Source: an uncultured Candidatus Saccharibacteria bacterium (GTDB lineage: Bacteria > Patescibacteriota > Saccharimonadia > Saccharimonadales > Saccharimonadaceae). From it: 21,306 bases of DNA. Both the position numbers and the translations under genes were made by a program. The DNA is taken from NCBI GenBank assembly GCA_938041555.1, contig CALIAC010000001.1:1-21306 (forward strand), written 5' to 3'. Shown here piece after piece: positions 1 through 7,482 of the stretch. The stretch's first letter is position 1. Every line of letters begins with the position of its first letter. Below the pieces are notes generated by a model. That model was given only the letters and a program-made list of their open reading frames with translations. It did no database searches and was not told the DNA's origin.

Positions 1-2
1 AC

Positions 3-113
3 GAAGGTCCAGCTCTCGCCGACACCGGCGACAGCGTATGGCTCGTTGCTGCACTCGCGGCCAGTGGTCTTGGCGCCGGAAGCTTCTGGTTCGTCAAGAG
101 CCGCAAGAACTAG
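3..113 (+). CDS. C-terminal end of a sortase-anchored surface protein (partial)
   Basis: Only the last 36 codons are present; the gene enters from the left edge. The visible residues are a sorting signal: LADTG (an LPXTG-type motif with Ala in place of Pro), about 20 hydrophobic residues (from SVWLVAAL), then a short basic tail (VKSRKN) before TAG. In LPXTG-type proteins sortase cuts between Thr and Gly and attaches the protein to the envelope. The layout matches the LANTGDS tail of the GH16 protein at 769-3456, so both are probably processed by the same sortase, which is not in this window. A strong terminator follows. The function of the missing N-terminal part cannot be told. Confidence 0.8.
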   Translation, partial: EGPALADTGDSVWLVAALAASGLGAGSFWFVKSRKN

Positions 114-141
114 AGCACTGCACTACAGCGTCTCTATACCC

Positions 142-175
142 AAGAGAAAGGCATACTGTATGCCTTTCTCTTTTT
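142..175 (+). terminator. Rho-independent terminator
   Basis: A perfect stem pairs 142-155 with 159-172 around a 3-base loop (CTG), with six T from 171. It lies 29 bases after the stop of the partial surface-protein gene. Confidence 0.93.
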
Positions 176-702
176 TGGTTGGCAGGGTAGAATGTGGCCT
201 GTATTAGAGTAATTGTATTATATTGAGCGGCTCGGGTACTGACGTAGTGGTGATATAGCATAGCTGTGCTTGAGCATAAGCAGCAAGGAAAATACCCTAC
301 ACAGGTAGAACGCCAGCACTAGCGCGCTGCTAGGGGCTCTTGGGCGAGAATAGGTGGGCCACGACCGTGTTGGTACGGCCTTTGGCTGTGCGCGGTTATG
401 ATGCTAGAGATGGTGGCTGCCGATAGAGCTTACCTCCCGTGTGGCGTGTCTCGGTGCTGATCACTAGTGCACCAGCCTTGTGAGTGCATCAACGGCAGCG
501 TGAGCGATCGCATCGGGCCAACGAATAGCACTGCGCCTATTGAGGGCAGTTTGGGCTGGAGAGGGAAATATCACATAGCTTGCTCTTATTCTTACCCAAA
601 GCAGCGTGGGAATAGTTAGAGCGCCAGCCGTACACAGCCAACCAATGCGAATTTCGCTCATACCAGCAAGCTTGCATACACAGACTAATGCACGCGAGGA
701 GG
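176..702. other. 525-base gap without a supported gene
   Basis: The stretch lies between two converging terminators. No tRNA, rRNA, CRISPR array or insertion-sequence ends are visible. A 65-codon minus-strand frame (start 661, stop 464-466) begins MSEIRIGW and has one hydrophobic stretch, but it lacks a Shine-Dalgarno site or a near -10 box, so it is not called. The gap may hold decayed sequence or an unrecognised RNA. Confidence 0.5.
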
Positions 703-742
703 CAAAAGAAATCGGCTTGGATAGCATAGTATTCAAGCCGAG
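703..742 (-). terminator. Probable terminator of the GH16 gene
   Basis: Read on the minus strand, 741-734 pairs with 719-712 (8 bp, CGGCTTG core) around a 14-base loop, followed by a T-rich run (ATTTCTTTT). It sits 27 bases after the stop of the GH16 gene. The tail is imperfect, so efficiency is uncertain. Confidence 0.6.
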
Positions 743-768
743 GTGTACCTGTGTGGGGTAGTAGTGCG

Positions 769-3456
769 CTACGAGCGCCGCCTGCGGAGCATCCACACCC
801 CGCCGCTGCCCAGTGCAATTGCAGCGAGGGCGGTGGGGAAGAGGCTGTCGCCAGTGTTGGCAAGGAGGCCACTAGGGCGCGATGAGTTGCTGGTAGAGCC
901 AGTGTGCGATGTATCTTCGTAGATGGCGATGGGGTCGAGGATCGTGCCGTTGGCAGTGCCGTCTTCGTCGCCAAAGCCACCGTCGGTCACATCGTAGGCA
1001 ATTGTTGTGCGTGTACCACTCGGGTTTGTGCCAAAGTTGATCCGGTTTGTGATGTCTTCGATGACTGAGCCACCTTTGGCAAGTTTGAGCACGGTGAGGC
1101 GGCTTGGGTCGCGGTAGTGCTGGCTTAGTGTGAGTGCTACATGGGTGGTGTATCCAGTGTGAGCGGTCTGCCCAGCACAGGTGATGGTGAAGCGCACGCT
1201 GTTGCGCAGAACCCGGCCTTGGTACTGTGCGGGGGCGGTTGCTGGCTCGGCTGAGGCAATGTGGCTGCACGGTTTGCCGGCCGTAGCGAGCGATACCGCA
1301 CCGCCGTGTGGCTGGGTAATGGTAGTTGAGTTGGTTGGCTGATTTGGCTGCTTGGGTGTTGGTGTGGATGGGGCTGATGTGATGGCGTTGAGTCGAGCCT
1401 GGAGGGCGGCTTTTTTGCGTGCATCCTTGACGGCGGCAATGCGGGCTTGAGCAGCAGCAATATCTGCAGGGCTCTTGCTGGCTTCGGCTCGGACTACAGC
1501 AGCCTCGGCAGCAGCCAGTGTGCCGTCCTCTATCTGCTGGGTAGTGGTGTATACCATGCCACCATAGGCAGCAGCTGCGAGCTTGCTCCCATCGGCCGAG
1601 CTAGCAAGAGCAGACCAGTTGGGTGTGCCAGCCGATGTCTGGGTGGTCCACGTCGCACCACCGTCGGTCGATACATAAATATAGCCACCACCGCCGGCTG
1701 TTGCGGCTAGGGTGTTGCCATCGGCCGAGATGGTTGCAGCTGTCCAGTTGTGCCGGCCGTCCACGCTGTGCTCCGTCCACGTTGCGCCACCATTGGTCGA
1801 GATGTAGACGTTACCACCAGCAGCTGTTGCGACCAGCTTTGTGCCATCGGGCGAGCTGGCAATTGATGTCCAGGTGCGGTTGCCAGCTTGGGTGCGTTCT
1901 GTCCAGGTCTTGCCGCCGTCTAAGGAGGTATAGATAGCACCGCCTTCGACGACTGCAGCTAGTTTGTTGCCATCAGCCGAGCTTGTGACGGCGCGCCATT
2001 TGCGGCTGCCCGACTTTGGTTGCTCCGTCCAGGTTGCACCGCCATCGCGCGAGGTGTAGATAACGTGATCCTTGGCGACGGCCACCAGCTTATTACCATC
2101 GGCCGAGCTGGCGATCGACATCCAGTTGATCGAGCCACTCATCGCGTGCTTGCGCCACGTTGCACCGCCGTCTTGCGATGTCATGATGTAGCCGCCCCAG
2201 TCGTAGAGTGCCGCAATCTTGCTCCCATCAGCCGAGCTTGCGATGCTCACCCAGTTGCGCACCTCAGACTTTGGCTGCTCCGTCCAGGTTGCGCCACCGT
2301 CGCGAGAGGTGTGGATTGTACCACCCCAGGCGGCAGCTGCAATCTTGCTCCCGTCGGTCGAGCTGGCAAGGGCAGACCATTTGCGGTCACCGGCGGCATC
2401 ATGCTTGGCCCATTTCGTGCCGGTTGCTGGCACTGGCGTCTCGGGTGGCTGCGTGCCCGCACCCTTTTGGAAGACACGCACATAGTCGATCAGCATCGTC
2501 TGTGTGGGAAATGGCTCAGACGGGTCGATAGGGCTGAGGTTTTTGCTAATCTCGACGTAGTCATTGAGGATGAATTGCCAGCCACGGTGGAATGCACCAT
2601 TGATATTCTCCTGGCTGGCGACCTTCGTCAGTGGTTCGGCATCCGTCCTGGGGAGGATGTTGCCATCGTCGGTAGGGCTCACATGGTAGCGATATACCTT
2701 GATGGGTTGGTCGTCTACAAAGTACTTGACCGTCGTACCATCATACTCAACTGCCCAGGTGTGCCACTCGTATGCAAACGAGCCTGGCCGCGCACCAGCA
2801 TAGTGCTCGCCACTGTGCGATAGGGCACGCGTCCGCCAGCCAGTCTTCCATTTGGCATCGGCACCGTGGTGGTAGCACGACATATGGGTGGTCGACCACG
2901 CGTAATTTGGTGTCGATGAATACCACTCGATGATGTCTAGCTCACCGTATGGGTCGTTGGCCTTGGGGTTGTCGTTGCAGTTTTGGAGCGTATTGCCGCT
3001 CACCATCCACAGCGATGGCCGCGTGCCACGCTTGCCATTCCAATTAAACTTCGCCCGAATCTCGGCTCGGAAGGGCTTGGTGCCGTCCACAACCTTGCCC
3101 TTGTTTTTGACCCGTCCACTAAGGTAGCGGGTTGTGGTGCCGCTGGGGCAGGGCTGCTCACTCATGTTGGCACTGGTGAGCGGTTCGTTCAAATTGCTCA
3201 CACAGTGGCGCTGCGTGGTAATCTCGAGATGACTGTTGGCAACCTTAAGATTATTTGGGCTGTAGGCGAGGTGGGTATTGCGTAAGTTGTCAGTATTTTG
3301 CTTTAGTATGTCCCACTCGCCAGACACAGCAGAGCCAGTAAACTCGTCGTGCCACACCATACCCCATTGGTCGGCATGCGTCGTGCCATGATAGAGAAGT
3401 GCAAGCAACACAACACTACCAAGTGCCGCAAGCACAATAATTGCTTTTTTTATCAC
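769..3456 (-). CDS. Sortase-anchored GH16 glycanase with seven-bladed propeller and anchor-U-like domain
   Basis: 895 residues from a GTG start, chosen because an AGGGGGGA Shine-Dalgarno lies 8 bases upstream and the N-terminus then reads as a signal peptide or anchor (VIKKAIIVLAALGSVVLLAL). Residues 30-330 are a GH16 domain: GELDIIEW at 171-178 carries the ExDxxE catalytic motif (Glu172, Asp174, Glu177). GH16 enzymes mostly cut beta-1,3/1,4-glucans or galactans. Residues 347-640 hold seven repeats of a W-S-x-ASS-x-DG unit, six followed by Asp boxes (S-x-DGG-x-TW), giving a likely seven-bladed beta-propeller. Residues 641-695 are Ala-rich and helical, then a Pro/Thr linker. Residues about 718-848 resemble the choice-of-anchor U module (VTDGGFGDEDGT). 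The end is LANTG (865-869), a hydrophobic span and RRRRS. It is probably an envelope-attached polysaccharide hydrolase; the substrate is not evident. Confidence 0.88.
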   Translation of the reverse strand: MIKKAIIVLAALGSVVLLALLYHGTTHADQWGMVWHDEFTGSAVSGEWDILKQNTDNLRNTHLAYSPNNLKVANSHLEITTQRHCVSNLNEPLTSANMSEQPCPSGTTTRYLSGRVKNKGKVVDGTKPFRAEIRAKFNWNGKRGTRPSLWMVSGNTLQNCNDNPKANDPYGELDIIEWYSSTPNYAWSTTHMSCYHHGADAKWKTGWRTRALSHSGEHYAGARPGSFAYEWHTWAVEYDGTTVKYFVDDQPIKVYRYHVSPTDDGNILPRTDAEPLTKVASQENINGAFHRGWQFILNDYVEISKNLSPIDPSEPFPTQTMLIDYVRVFQKGAGTQPPETPVPATGTKWAKHDAAGDRKWSALASSTDGSKIAAAAWGGTIHTSRDGGATWTEQPKSEVRNWVSIASSADGSKIAALYDWGGYIMTSQDGGATWRKHAMSGSINWMSIASSADGNKLVAVAKDHVIYTSRDGGATWTEQPKSGSRKWRAVTSSADGNKLAAVVEGGAIYTSLDGGKTWTERTQAGNRTWTSIASSPDGTKLVATAAGGNVYISTNGGATWTEHSVDGRHNWTAATISADGNTLAATAGGGGYIYVSTDGGATWTTQTSAGTPNWSALASSADGSKLAAAAYGGMVYTTTQQIEDGTLAAAEAAVVRAEASKSPADIAAAQARIAAVKDARKKAALQARLNAITSAPSTPTPKQPNQPTNSTTITQPHGGAVSLATAGKPCSHIASAEPATAPAQYQGRVLRNSVRFTITCAGQTAHTGYTTHVALTLSQHYRDPSRLTVLKLAKGGSVIEDITNRINFGTNPSGTRTTIAYDVTDGGFGDEDGTANGTILDPIAIYEDTSHTGSTSNSSRPSGLLANTGDSLFPTALAAIALGSGGVWMLRRRRS
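1537..2418 (-). repeat. Tandem propeller-blade repeats within the GH16 gene
   Basis: Seven degenerate units of about 126 bases, each encoding about 42 residues with W-S-x-ASS-x-DG-x-KLAA, GG-x-IY and, in six of seven, an Asp box. The first blade has KWAKH where the others have TWTEQ, so the ring probably closes by pairing the first and last strands. The repetition also creates a long open frame on the opposite strand. Confidence 0.85.
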
Positions 3457-3499
3457 CGTTTTGTCCCCCCTGTTTTTGTCTAAAAACGTTATGAGCATG

Positions 3500-3529
3500 A
3501 TTATAACGCTTATGGTTAGTTTTTTGCAA
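3500..3529 (-). promoter_or_regulatory. Promoter of the GH16 gene
   Basis: On the minus strand TTGCAA (3529-3524), an 18-base spacer, then a perfect TATAAT (3505-3500), 43 bases before the GTG start. This leaves a leader with a Shine-Dalgarno site. Confidence 0.75.
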
Positions 3530-3611
3530 GGGGTTAGGCCCATAATCTTGCAAGACTCGCTGCATAATGCATATTTTTGCCAGGGCGAGAGAGCACTGTA
3601 TATTCTCGCAG

Positions 3612-3640
3612 TGTGGACAGTTATCCACGCGATTTCCACA
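3612..3640 (+). promoter_or_regulatory. Cluster of DnaA-box-like sites
   Basis: TTATCCACG (3621-3629) matches the DnaA-box consensus TTATNCACA at 8 of 9 positions. It is flanked by ATTTCCACA (3632-3640) and the inverted CTGTCCACA (3620-3612), each 7 of 9. The cluster lies between the divergent GH16 and lectin promoters. It could be a DnaA regulatory site; no dnaA or dnaN is in view, so origin function is not supported. Confidence 0.35.
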
Positions 3641-3722
3641 GCACGATGTGGTTTTTACACCGCTACAGAGATGGGGTAATAAGGGGTGGTCTTTTGGACT
3701 ATTACAGCAGAGGATAGTGGGG

Positions 3723-3758
3723 TATACTAGAGGCACGACAACCTAACACAAAGGAGGG
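3723..3758 (+). promoter_or_regulatory. -10 box and strong RBS of the lectin gene
   Basis: TATACT at 3723-3728 is followed by a short leader and AAGGAGGG at 3751-3758, three bases before the ATG. No good -35 box is seen at 16-18 bases. Confidence 0.6.
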
Positions 3759-3761
3759 TGT

Positions 3762-4622
3762 ATGACGAAGTTAATTAACTATTCGCTGGCAGGCGTGGCA
3801 GTGGCCGCAGCCATGGTGTGCCTGAGTGGTGCGCCAGCTCATGCTACCGAGCAAGAGCTCAGTGCAGCGCGTGCGGCGTGTAGTACAGTGGTAGGGCAGG
3901 TCAAGGCGGCCAATGCATATGCCTACTGGAAGATGCCAGAGGGCTACCCAGAAGACCACAGCGCCGATGCAACCAACAGCTTTCGCCAGCAGCATGGCTG
4001 GGTGGTGGCCGGCACAGAGGTGTACGACTGGGCCTCCAACGAATCATTTGCCAACAGCGGGCGCTTTGTCTGGGGTAGCAAGACAGTCAACTTTGCACCA
4101 GGGAACTTTTGCCTGAGTAGTGGCAAGACGACGGGTGGCCGCGAGCTTCTTCTTACCTTCCAAAAGGATGGCAACCTCGTGCTCTATAGCCACACTGGTA
4201 CAGCTCAGTGGGCATCGAATACTCAAGGTAAGGGTGCACGCCTAGCCTTCCAGGGCGACCGCAATATCGTTGTGTACGACAAGAACGACAAAGCCATCTG
4301 GGCATCGAGCTGGCAGTGGAGCACGCCACGCCGCGGTGCCAAGATTGCTCAGCCTGGCCAGCGCTGGTGGCATGGCTATGCCAAGGCCCAGCAAACGCCA
4401 GAGTGGTTTCATGCGTCGCGTCGCACCACAACCAAGCCACAAGACACTGGCGTGCTCACCCTGCGCGCCACCGACCGCACCATCGAGGGTATCCCCGAGA
4501 CCAACTGGGCCTCGCCACAGTACCCACAGCGCGCTACCTATGGCTCGTTCACAGTCACCAACGAAGCACGAGGCGATGGCATACGAAACCACGTCAACAT
4601 CGTTGGGACGTTTGATAACTAA
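3762..4622 (+). CDS. Secreted bulb-type (mannose-binding-like) lectin
   Basis: 286 residues. Residues 1-28 are a signal peptide (MTKLINYS, Ala/Val-rich core, cleavage after AHA), so the mature protein is exported. Residues about 105-185 form a B-lectin domain with two copies of the QxDxNxVxY sugar-binding motif: QKDGNLVLY (134-142) and QGDRNIVVY (164-172), each followed by a W-A-S strand. The N-terminal 29-104 and C-terminal 186-286 regions are not recognised; the C-terminal part is rich in Trp, Arg and Thr. In known proteins this motif binds mannose-type glycans. B-lectin folds also occur in lectin-like bacteriocins, so an adhesin and an antagonistic protein are both possible. The gene is divergent from the GH16 gene and has its own terminator. 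Confidence 0.85.
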   Translation: MTKLINYSLAGVAVAAAMVCLSGAPAHATEQELSAARAACSTVVGQVKAANAYAYWKMPEGYPEDHSADATNSFRQQHGWVVAGTEVYDWASNESFANSGRFVWGSKTVNFAPGNFCLSSGKTTGGRELLLTFQKDGNLVLYSHTGTAQWASNTQGKGARLAFQGDRNIVVYDKNDKAIWASSWQWSTPRRGAKIAQPGQRWWHGYAKAQQTPEWFHASRRTTTKPQDTGVLTLRATDRTIEGIPETNWASPQYPQRATYGSFTVTNEARGDGIRNHVNIVGTFDN

Positions 4623-4671
4623 CCTGCGTATGTAGCTTTGTACCACGTTTCTGCTCACTATACCCCGCATC

Positions 4672-4706
4672 ACACTGATGCGGGGTGTTTGGTTTTCTGT
4701 GGAGTA
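4672..4706 (+). terminator. Rho-independent terminator of the lectin gene
   Basis: A perfect 11-bp stem (4672-4682 with 4686-4696, ACCCCGCATCA) has a 3-base loop and a GTTTGGTTTT tail. Confidence 0.9.
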
Positions 4707-4787
4707 GTGTAAAAGCCGTTTTAAATTTGGTGCAATATCCTTGATCTAAGATAGTACCTATTGTAGCTATGCTTGCCCATAGAGCAG

Positions 4788-4796
4788 TGTTATACT
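4788..4796 (+). promoter_or_regulatory. Extended -10 promoter of the lipoprotein gene
   Basis: TGT followed by TATACT (4791-4796), 38 bases before the ATG at 4835. The leader contains a modest Shine-Dalgarno (AAGGA) before the start. No clear -35 box. Confidence 0.5.
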
Positions 4797-4834
4797 ATTA
4801 TATCTAGTATCACAAGGTAAGTAAGGATCAATCT

Positions 4835-5362
4835 ATGAACAAAAAAGAAGGACTACAGACAGAGACCAACTGGCGCGGCCGATCAGCGAAGATTGTTGGC
4901 TCAGTGGCAGCACTAGCGGTTGCCACAGGGGGCGCGGCTGGCTGTGCAAGTTTGGAAAAAGATGTGGGTGTGACGATAGAAAGGCAATGCACAACACACG
5001 ACGGTGGTCTCGTTGGCTGGGAGAATGTTTCGTATAAAGATAACCCACCTTCCTTTACCGGGTATGAAGCCGATAAGGCAACGCTTCATTGCCCAAAGGG
5101 GTCAACCGTTACACCAGAACACAGTGTGAGCTATACATTATTTGACCCAACTGACTCCACGCAGCTTAATCATGCACGATGGGATCAGATGAAAGGCGGT
5201 AGTGTCTCGTATATTGTCAAAGAGACAAATCGCGACGATCCAGTCCTGACGACAGAAAGCGACAGCACCGGCACAGAAGTGACAATACGTACACTGGAGC
5301 AGAGTAGGCTTGCTGTGCATCTGGAGCGATACGAGCCGAAGAAATCATCACACGATAAGTAA
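4835..5362 (+). CDS. Putative exported lipoprotein of unknown function
   Basis: 175 residues, not recognised as a known family. The N-terminus MNKKEGLQTETNWRGRSAK is basic, then an Ala/Gly/Val core leads to GAAGCAS. AAGC is a weak lipobox: Ala instead of Leu at -3, Gly at -1, Cys37. The mature part is hydrophilic, with charged residues and a Lys/Ser-rich end, and has two further Cys (52 and 86) that could pair. Base composition is more AT-rich than the surface genes to the left. The DUF3800-like gene follows 57 bases later with its own TATAAT. Export is fairly likely; lipid attachment is less certain. Confidence 0.6.
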   Translation: MNKKEGLQTETNWRGRSAKIVGSVAALAVATGGAAGCASLEKDVGVTIERQCTTHDGGLVGWENVSYKDNPPSFTGYEADKATLHCPKGSTVTPEHSVSYTLFDPTDSTQLNHARWDQMKGGSVSYIVKETNRDDPVLTTESDSTGTEVTIRTLEQSRLAVHLERYEPKKSSHDK

Positions 5363-5392
5363 AAAGATAATCCCGTCTGCCTTGCTAGGTTA

Positions 5393-5398
5393 TATAAT
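5393..5398 (+). promoter_or_regulatory. -10 box before the DUF3800-like gene
   Basis: A perfect TATAAT lies 21 bases before the ATG at 5420, with AAGGA (5403-5407) between them. No convincing -35 box. Confidence 0.5.
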
Positions 5399-5419
5399 GG
5401 GAAAGGAATCTTAGAATAG

Positions 5420-6100
5420 ATGAAAACAATCTGTATTGACGAATCTGGTACACTAGGCTTTAGCTCCCATGAGCCGTACTTCGTCATGGCAGCGCTGATG
5501 ATTGATGATGAGAAAGCACTCAAACGGATGAAGAATTTGATCCGGCGGGTGAACGGCCACGTTTTGCGACGATACAAACCGGGGTCATTTCTTGTCGATT
5601 GGTACGCCAAAGAACATATTGAGCAGTATATTACGAAAAGCCTACCAACTCGGGATGATCACTCCATCACCTATGTTGTGATGGAGCGCGACAAAAAACA
5701 GACGCGAATGCGTAATAAAGCAGCACGTATCCATATGCGGCAGGTGCTGCTGCGTCGGTTGCTGCTCGATACATTGGTACGGTGTCATGAGGATGTACGT
5801 ATCGTTGTGAGCAATAAGACGATCAAGGCAGCAACGGCGCGTCAGATGCAGCGCTACATGCAACAGCAGGCGCGTGAGCACGGATACCAGCATACGCTTG
5901 TGATTGACGCGGTTGAGCCGCAAACTAACTATGGATTGCGTATGGTGCATTTTATTACCCGCCTTGTTTTTGTGACGTATATGCGGCCAGTGTATCTTGG
6001 TCGGGTGTTGCACAATCTCCCATTGGCGCGGCTTCGCATTGCAAAAGGTGAATTCATTGATGAGAGCCATACTGACTGGTTGATTGATCAGCTCACTTGA
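5420..6100 (+). CDS. DUF3800-like protein
   Basis: 226 residues. The start MKTICIDESGTLGF carries the DESG signature (Asp7-Gly10) at the end of the first strand, followed by a second strand (YFVMAALMID), as in DUF3800 proteins, which are predicted to have an RNase H-like fold. The C-terminal counterpart of the family's S-x-N-x-GLQxAD region is QTNYGLRMVHFI (168-179), where the usual acidic residue is His177. Between them is a basic stretch (RDKKQTRMRNKAARIHMR) that could bind nucleic acid. DUF3800 proteins are often found near mobile or defence genes, but no such partner is evident beside it. If the Asp loss is real the protein may be inactive or use different chemistry. Stop is TGA; a terminator follows about 100 bases later. 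Confidence 0.65.
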   Translation: MKTICIDESGTLGFSSHEPYFVMAALMIDDEKALKRMKNLIRRVNGHVLRRYKPGSFLVDWYAKEHIEQYITKSLPTRDDHSITYVVMERDKKQTRMRNKAARIHMRQVLLRRLLLDTLVRCHEDVRIVVSNKTIKAATARQMQRYMQQQAREHGYQHTLVIDAVEPQTNYGLRMVHFITRLVFVTYMRPVYLGRVLHNLPLARLRIAKGEFIDESHTDWLIDQLT

Positions 6101-6201
6101 TATATACTAAGTGGGCACCACGTGTGGTGTCTGTGGAGTCAGTCTTGTGTCTTGCTCGTGCGTAGTAAGTGACGTGTATCGTCACCGAGACATAAGCATC
6201 C

Positions 6202-6231
6202 ATGGCGCGTTTGCTGAACGCGCCATTTTTT
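6202..6231 (+). terminator. Rho-independent terminator
   Basis: A 10-bp stem (6202-6211 with 6217-6226, ATGGCGCGTT) has a 5-base loop and runs into TTTTTT. Confidence 0.92.
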
Positions 6232-6240
6232 GATGCTATG

Positions 6241-6270
6241 TTCCTATAGATTATTATATTGTGATATAAT
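6241..6270 (+). promoter_or_regulatory. Promoter, leaderless type
   Basis: TTCCTA (6241-6246), an 18-base spacer, and TGA-TATAAT (-10 at 6265-6270). Eight bases separate the -10 from the ATG at 6279, so transcription should begin at or next to the start codon. Confidence 0.65.
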
Positions 6271-6278
6271 CTATCTCC

Positions 6279-6833
6279 ATGACAGAGAAGTTCCAAACAT
6301 CAGCACACCCATCACCTGAAGAACCCAACGTGCAGATACATCTGCGCAATTTGCGAGCAAACGATGATGCGGATAAGGCACGCCTTGGTGTGTGGTATGG
6401 TCTACACCGAAGTGCGGGTGATGTCTATGTGGCAGATATCGGGGTAGGAAACCAGCCGCATCATAAGGATTTGCGGGCTGCGATTGGCTTTAAATCTAAG
6501 GACTCATACCTGGTATTACCAGAGGATTTTGCTTATACACTTGGTTTTGCGTTTGGGCGCTACAATCCAGACAAGGCCGAGCAAGATGCTTATGGCGCTT
6601 CTTACGACTTGCAGGCAGAGCGCTTCCAACCGACAGAGGTATCTGTCGCAACGACCGACGCCATCGTCCGCACAGCAATGCTTGGGATGAAGTATGCGCT
6701 TGTGGTTGACGCAAAGCAGCTAGCCGATCTGCCACCGACTGCGCAGCATCTTGATACACAACTTCTTATACCTGAAGACTGGCAGGGTAAGGTCGACACG
6801 ACAGGCATCGACCGTAGTGGCCGCCCAATATAA
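6279..6833 (+). CDS. Hypothetical protein
   Basis: 184 residues, not recognised. It is soluble, with no signal peptide or membrane span. The N-terminal 20 residues are Pro/Ser/Glu-rich and probably disordered; the rest alternates short hydrophobic strands (ARLGVWYGLH, DVYVADIGVG, YALVVDAKQLADLP) with charged loops, suggesting a mixed alpha/beta domain. No catalytic motif is evident. The start is fixed by the -10 box eight bases upstream; there is no Shine-Dalgarno. It converges on the hpt gene with only 12 bases between the stops and no hairpin there. Confidence 0.7.
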   Translation: MTEKFQTSAHPSPEEPNVQIHLRNLRANDDADKARLGVWYGLHRSAGDVYVADIGVGNQPHHKDLRAAIGFKSKDSYLVLPEDFAYTLGFAFGRYNPDKAEQDAYGASYDLQAERFQPTEVSVATTDAIVRTAMLGMKYALVVDAKQLADLPPTAQHLDTQLLIPEDWQGKVDTTGIDRSGRPI

Positions 6834-6845
6834 CGCAGAGCACTC

Positions 6846-7382
6846 TTACTGATACACCCCAGGCTTCAGCACACCAATGTACGGCAGATTGCGGTAGTGC
6901 TGGCGGTAGTCGAGGCCGTAGCCCACCACGAATTCATTGGGGGTGGGGATGCCAATGTAATCTGCCTGCACATCCACTGTGCGGCGCTCGGGCTTGTCCA
7001 GCAGGGTGCAGAGCTTGGTGCTGGCGGTCTGGCGCTCCGCAAAGAGGTCAAACAGCGCCTGGGCAGTGTGGCCCGTATCCACGATGTCTTCTATCAGCAG
7101 CACATGCCGGCCAGCCACATCCGTATCGAGGTCTTTGAGGATGCGCACATTACCGGTGGAGGTCAGCTCATCGCCATAGCTCGAGACATCCATAAAATCA
7201 ATCTCTAGGTAGCAATCCATCGCTCGCACTAGGTCGATCATAAAGGGTGCCGCCCCGCGCAAGATCCCCACCACCAGCGGGTTTTTGTCGGCATATTCCT
7301 GGCTCAGCTGCTGGCCCAGGCGCGCCACAGCACGCGCAATGTCATCGTTGGTAAAGAGGATTGTTTCGATATCATTATGCAT
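6846..7382 (-). CDS. hpt: Hypoxanthine phosphoribosyltransferase
   Basis: 178 residues, normal for bacterial HPRT. It joins hypoxanthine or guanine to PRPP, giving IMP or GMP and pyrophosphate, in purine salvage in the cytoplasm. The PRPP-binding loop is [14 protein letters not shown] (94-107), with the Glu98-Asp99 pair and Asp102 of the family. LRGAAPF (41-47) matches the PPi loop, DVSSYG (65-70) the flexible loop, and LDKPERR plus FVVGYGLDY (151-159) the base-binding region. Salvage genes are expected in reduced genomes that lack purine synthesis. The ATG is preceded by TGC-TACAAT seven bases upstream and no Shine-Dalgarno, so a leaderless mRNA is likely. The gene is divergent from the Nudix gene. 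Confidence 0.95.
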   Translation of the reverse strand: MHNDIETILFTNDDIARAVARLGQQLSQEYADKNPLVVGILRGAAPFMIDLVRAMDCYLEIDFMDVSSYGDELTSTGNVRILKDLDTDVAGRHVLLIEDIVDTGHTAQALFDLFAERQTASTKLCTLLDKPERRTVDVQADYIGIPTPNEFVVGYGLDYRQHYRNLPYIGVLKPGVYQ

Positions 7383-7389
7383 AAGGATT

Positions 7390-7398
7390 ATTGTAGCA
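7390..7398 (-). promoter_or_regulatory. Extended -10 promoter of hpt, leaderless type
   Basis: On the minus strand TGC (7398-7396) and TACAAT (7395-7390), seven bases before the ATG at 7382. Confidence 0.65.
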
Positions 7399-7467
7399 GA
7401 TGTGCAGGGCGAGGGCGAATTTTTTGGAAGATGATGTGTAGTGAAAAATGCGTGGAGACGTGAACAA

Positions 7468-7476
7468 TGCTATAAT
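7468..7476 (+). promoter_or_regulatory. Extended -10 promoter of the Nudix gene, leaderless type
   Basis: TGC-TATAAT with the -10 at 7471-7476, only six bases before the ATG at 7483. The same TGCTATAAT string recurs at 9278-9286. Confidence 0.65.
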
Positions 7477-7482
7477 ACCATC

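Noticed and set aside
464..796. 110-codon minus-strand frame overlapping the GH16 3' end
   Set aside because: It overlaps the GH16 coding end and the likely terminator and has no RBS; at most a 65-codon inner frame is conceivable.
1537..2418. CRISPR-like periodic repeats
   Set aside because: The repeats are protein-coding propeller blades with sequence varying at third positions and no unique spacers.
2020..2823. A 267-codon plus-strand open frame opposite the GH16 gene
   Set aside because: It mirrors the GH16 and propeller codons on the other strand, has no RBS or promoter, and its Cys/Arg/His-rich composition is typical of antisense shadow frames.
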